A DNA stretch of 6,673 bases from Actinomycetota bacterium (GTDB lineage Bacteria; Actinomycetota; Actinomycetes; Nanopelagicales; Nanopelagicaceae), in NCBI GenBank assembly GCA_947488645.1, contig CANLAC010000064.1:1-6673 (forward strand), written 5' to 3'. The position numbers and the translations under genes are program-made. The notes under the pieces were generated by a model that was not told the origin of the DNA, searched no databases, and saw only the letters and a program-made list of their open reading frames with translations. This document shows positions 6,168-6,673 of this stretch, piece by piece; position 1 is the first letter of the stretch; every line of letters starts with the position of its first letter.

Positions 6168-6434
6168 ATGTCTGCGCAAGAAGAGTCTGCAATCAACACC
6201 GGGCTCAGTGACCTCGAAGTTCGCATCCTTGAGTTTGAGGGCAACTGGTGGCGCTATGCAGGGGCAAAAGAGGCGGCAATCAAGGATCTTTTCGAACTGA
6301 GCGCTCCTCGTTACTACCAACTTCTCAACGATCTGATCGACCGCAACGACGCTCTAGCTGCCTCACCGATGCTAGTTAAGCGCCTTCGCCGCCTACGCGA
6401 GGCCCGTATGGCTACTCGCGTGGCCCACCCTTAA
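6168..6434 (+). CDS. DUF3263 family protein, small actinobacterial conserved protein
   Basis: This 88-residue protein matches the DUF3263 family, exemplified by M. tuberculosis Rv0430. Conserved stretches are ILEFEGNWWRYAGAKEAAI (20-38), LSAPRYYQLLNDLIDR (44-59) and the basic MLVKRLRRLREAR (68-80). The helical central part with SAPRYYQLL looks like a small helix-turn-helix, so DNA binding is possible, but the family's function is not established as far as I know. No signal or membrane segment is present. The ATG is probably leaderless (see TAAGAT at 6155). It lies upstream of groL on the same strand; in M. tuberculosis Rv0430 also lies close to groEL2 (Rv0440), so this may be a reduced form of an old neighbourhood. 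Confidence 0.9.
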   Translation: MSAQEESAINTGLSDLEVRILEFEGNWWRYAGAKEAAIKDLFELSAPRYYQLLNDLIDRNDALAASPMLVKRLRRLREARMATRVAHP

Positions 6435-6452
6435 TCCTTTCTAGCCCTCGTT

Positions 6453-6481
6453 TTGCACCTACCCATCAAAGGCTCTAGATT
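6453..6481 (+). promoter_or_regulatory. Probable groL promoter
   Basis: TTGCAC (6453-6458) and TAGATT (6476-6481) are separated by 17 bp, the ideal spacing for a housekeeping sigma factor. The predicted start, about 6488, falls at the left edge of the CIRCE operator, the standard layout for HrcA-repressed chaperonin genes. Confidence 0.65.
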
Positions 6482-6486
6482 TGGCG

Positions 6487-6513
6487 TTAGCACTCTCGGG
6501 GTGCGAGTGATAA
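6487..6513 (+). promoter_or_regulatory. CIRCE operator (HrcA binding site)
   Basis: TTAGCACTC (6487-6495), a 9-nt spacer and GAGTGATAA (6505-6513) match the CIRCE consensus TTAGCACTC-N9-GAGTGCTAA with one change in the right arm (A instead of C). HrcA bound here would block groL transcription until heat or other protein-folding stress releases it. Confidence 0.95.
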
Positions 6514-6537
6514 AGCCCCCGACCAAGAAGAACTAAC

Positions 6538-6543
6538 AAGGAG
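6538..6543 (+). promoter_or_regulatory. Shine-Dalgarno of groL
   Basis: AAGGAG lies 8 nt before the ATG at 6552, a strong and well-spaced site that fixes the start. Confidence 0.9.
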
Positions 6544-6551
6544 CACAACTC

Positions 6552-6673
6552 ATGGCAAAGCAGATTGCCTTTAATGAAGAAGCACGTCGCGGATTAGAGC
6601 GCGGCATGAATATCTTGGCCGATGCGGTCAAGGTAACCCTTGGACCTCGTGGACGAAATGTTGTTCTCGAGAA
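6552..6673 (+). CDS. groL: Chaperonin GroEL (60 kDa), N-terminal part only
   Basis: The first 40 codons of GroEL are present before the window ends; the full protein is about 540 residues. The start MAKQIAFNEEARRGLERG and the nucleotide-binding loop VTLGPRGRNVVL (28-39) are near-invariant in the family. GroEL forms a double heptameric ring that folds proteins in the cytosol with ATP and the GroES lid. No groES precedes it: the upstream 117 bp hold only promoter, CIRCE and ribosome binding site, so this is the stand-alone type often called groEL2 in Actinobacteria. Whether its tail is His-rich or GGM-type cannot be seen here. Expression is likely repressed by HrcA through the CIRCE site. Confidence 0.97.
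   Translation, partial: MAKQIAFNEEARRGLERGMNILADAVKVTLGPRGRNVVLE

Noticed and set aside
1..6673. Mobile element, phage or defence system
   Set aside because: No transposase, integrase, terminal inverted repeats, toxin-antitoxin or nuclease genes are visible; apart from the repeat protein the genes are ordinary chromosomal ones.

Overview
The window looks like a piece of a compact, low-GC actinobacterial chromosome. The best taxonomic clues are an 88-residue DUF3263 protein (a family known from Actinobacteria), a stand-alone groL behind a CIRCE operator with no groES in front of it, a small beta-carbonic anhydrase of the mycobacterial Rv1284 type, and several start codons that sit only 6-7 nt behind a -10-like hexamer (leaderless genes). 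Codon choice is AT-leaning and intergenic gaps are very short. A streamlined freshwater lineage such as Nanopelagicales (acI) would fit, but that is inference.

Layout. Positions 1-1841 are the 3' part of a long, highly repetitive protein gene whose start lies outside the window. It carries three different repeat types in a row: 33-bp perfect repeats (Pro/Gly-rich), 30-bp repeats (DY[KR]PPVGG), then 61 uninterrupted octapeptides that are also organised into five 240-bp super-repeats. A long intrinsic terminator hairpin follows at 1892-1942. A beta-carbonic anhydrase gene (2078-2596, +) follows and overlaps tail-to-tail with an alpha/beta hydrolase gene (2577-3359, -). The hydrolase is the second gene of a two-gene minus-strand operon led by a type II NADH dehydrogenase (3359-4594, -), joined by a TAATG stop-start overlap. 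Divergent to that operon is an NAD(P)-binding protein with a C-terminal DUF2867 domain (4618-6099, +). Only 23 bp separate the two start codons, and -10-like elements for both directions overlap there. The DUF3263 gene (6168-6434, +) and the first 122 bases of groL (6552 onward, +) close the window.

Function. The right two thirds are mostly housekeeping: CO2/bicarbonate interconversion, NADH-to-quinone electron entry, a linked hydrolase and chaperonin. Heat-shock control of groL by HrcA/CIRCE is clearly readable. The novel part is the left-hand repeat protein, for which I recognise no named family and claim no function. A surface or structural role is only a guess from its composition and modular repeats. 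Its signal sequence, if any, is not in view.
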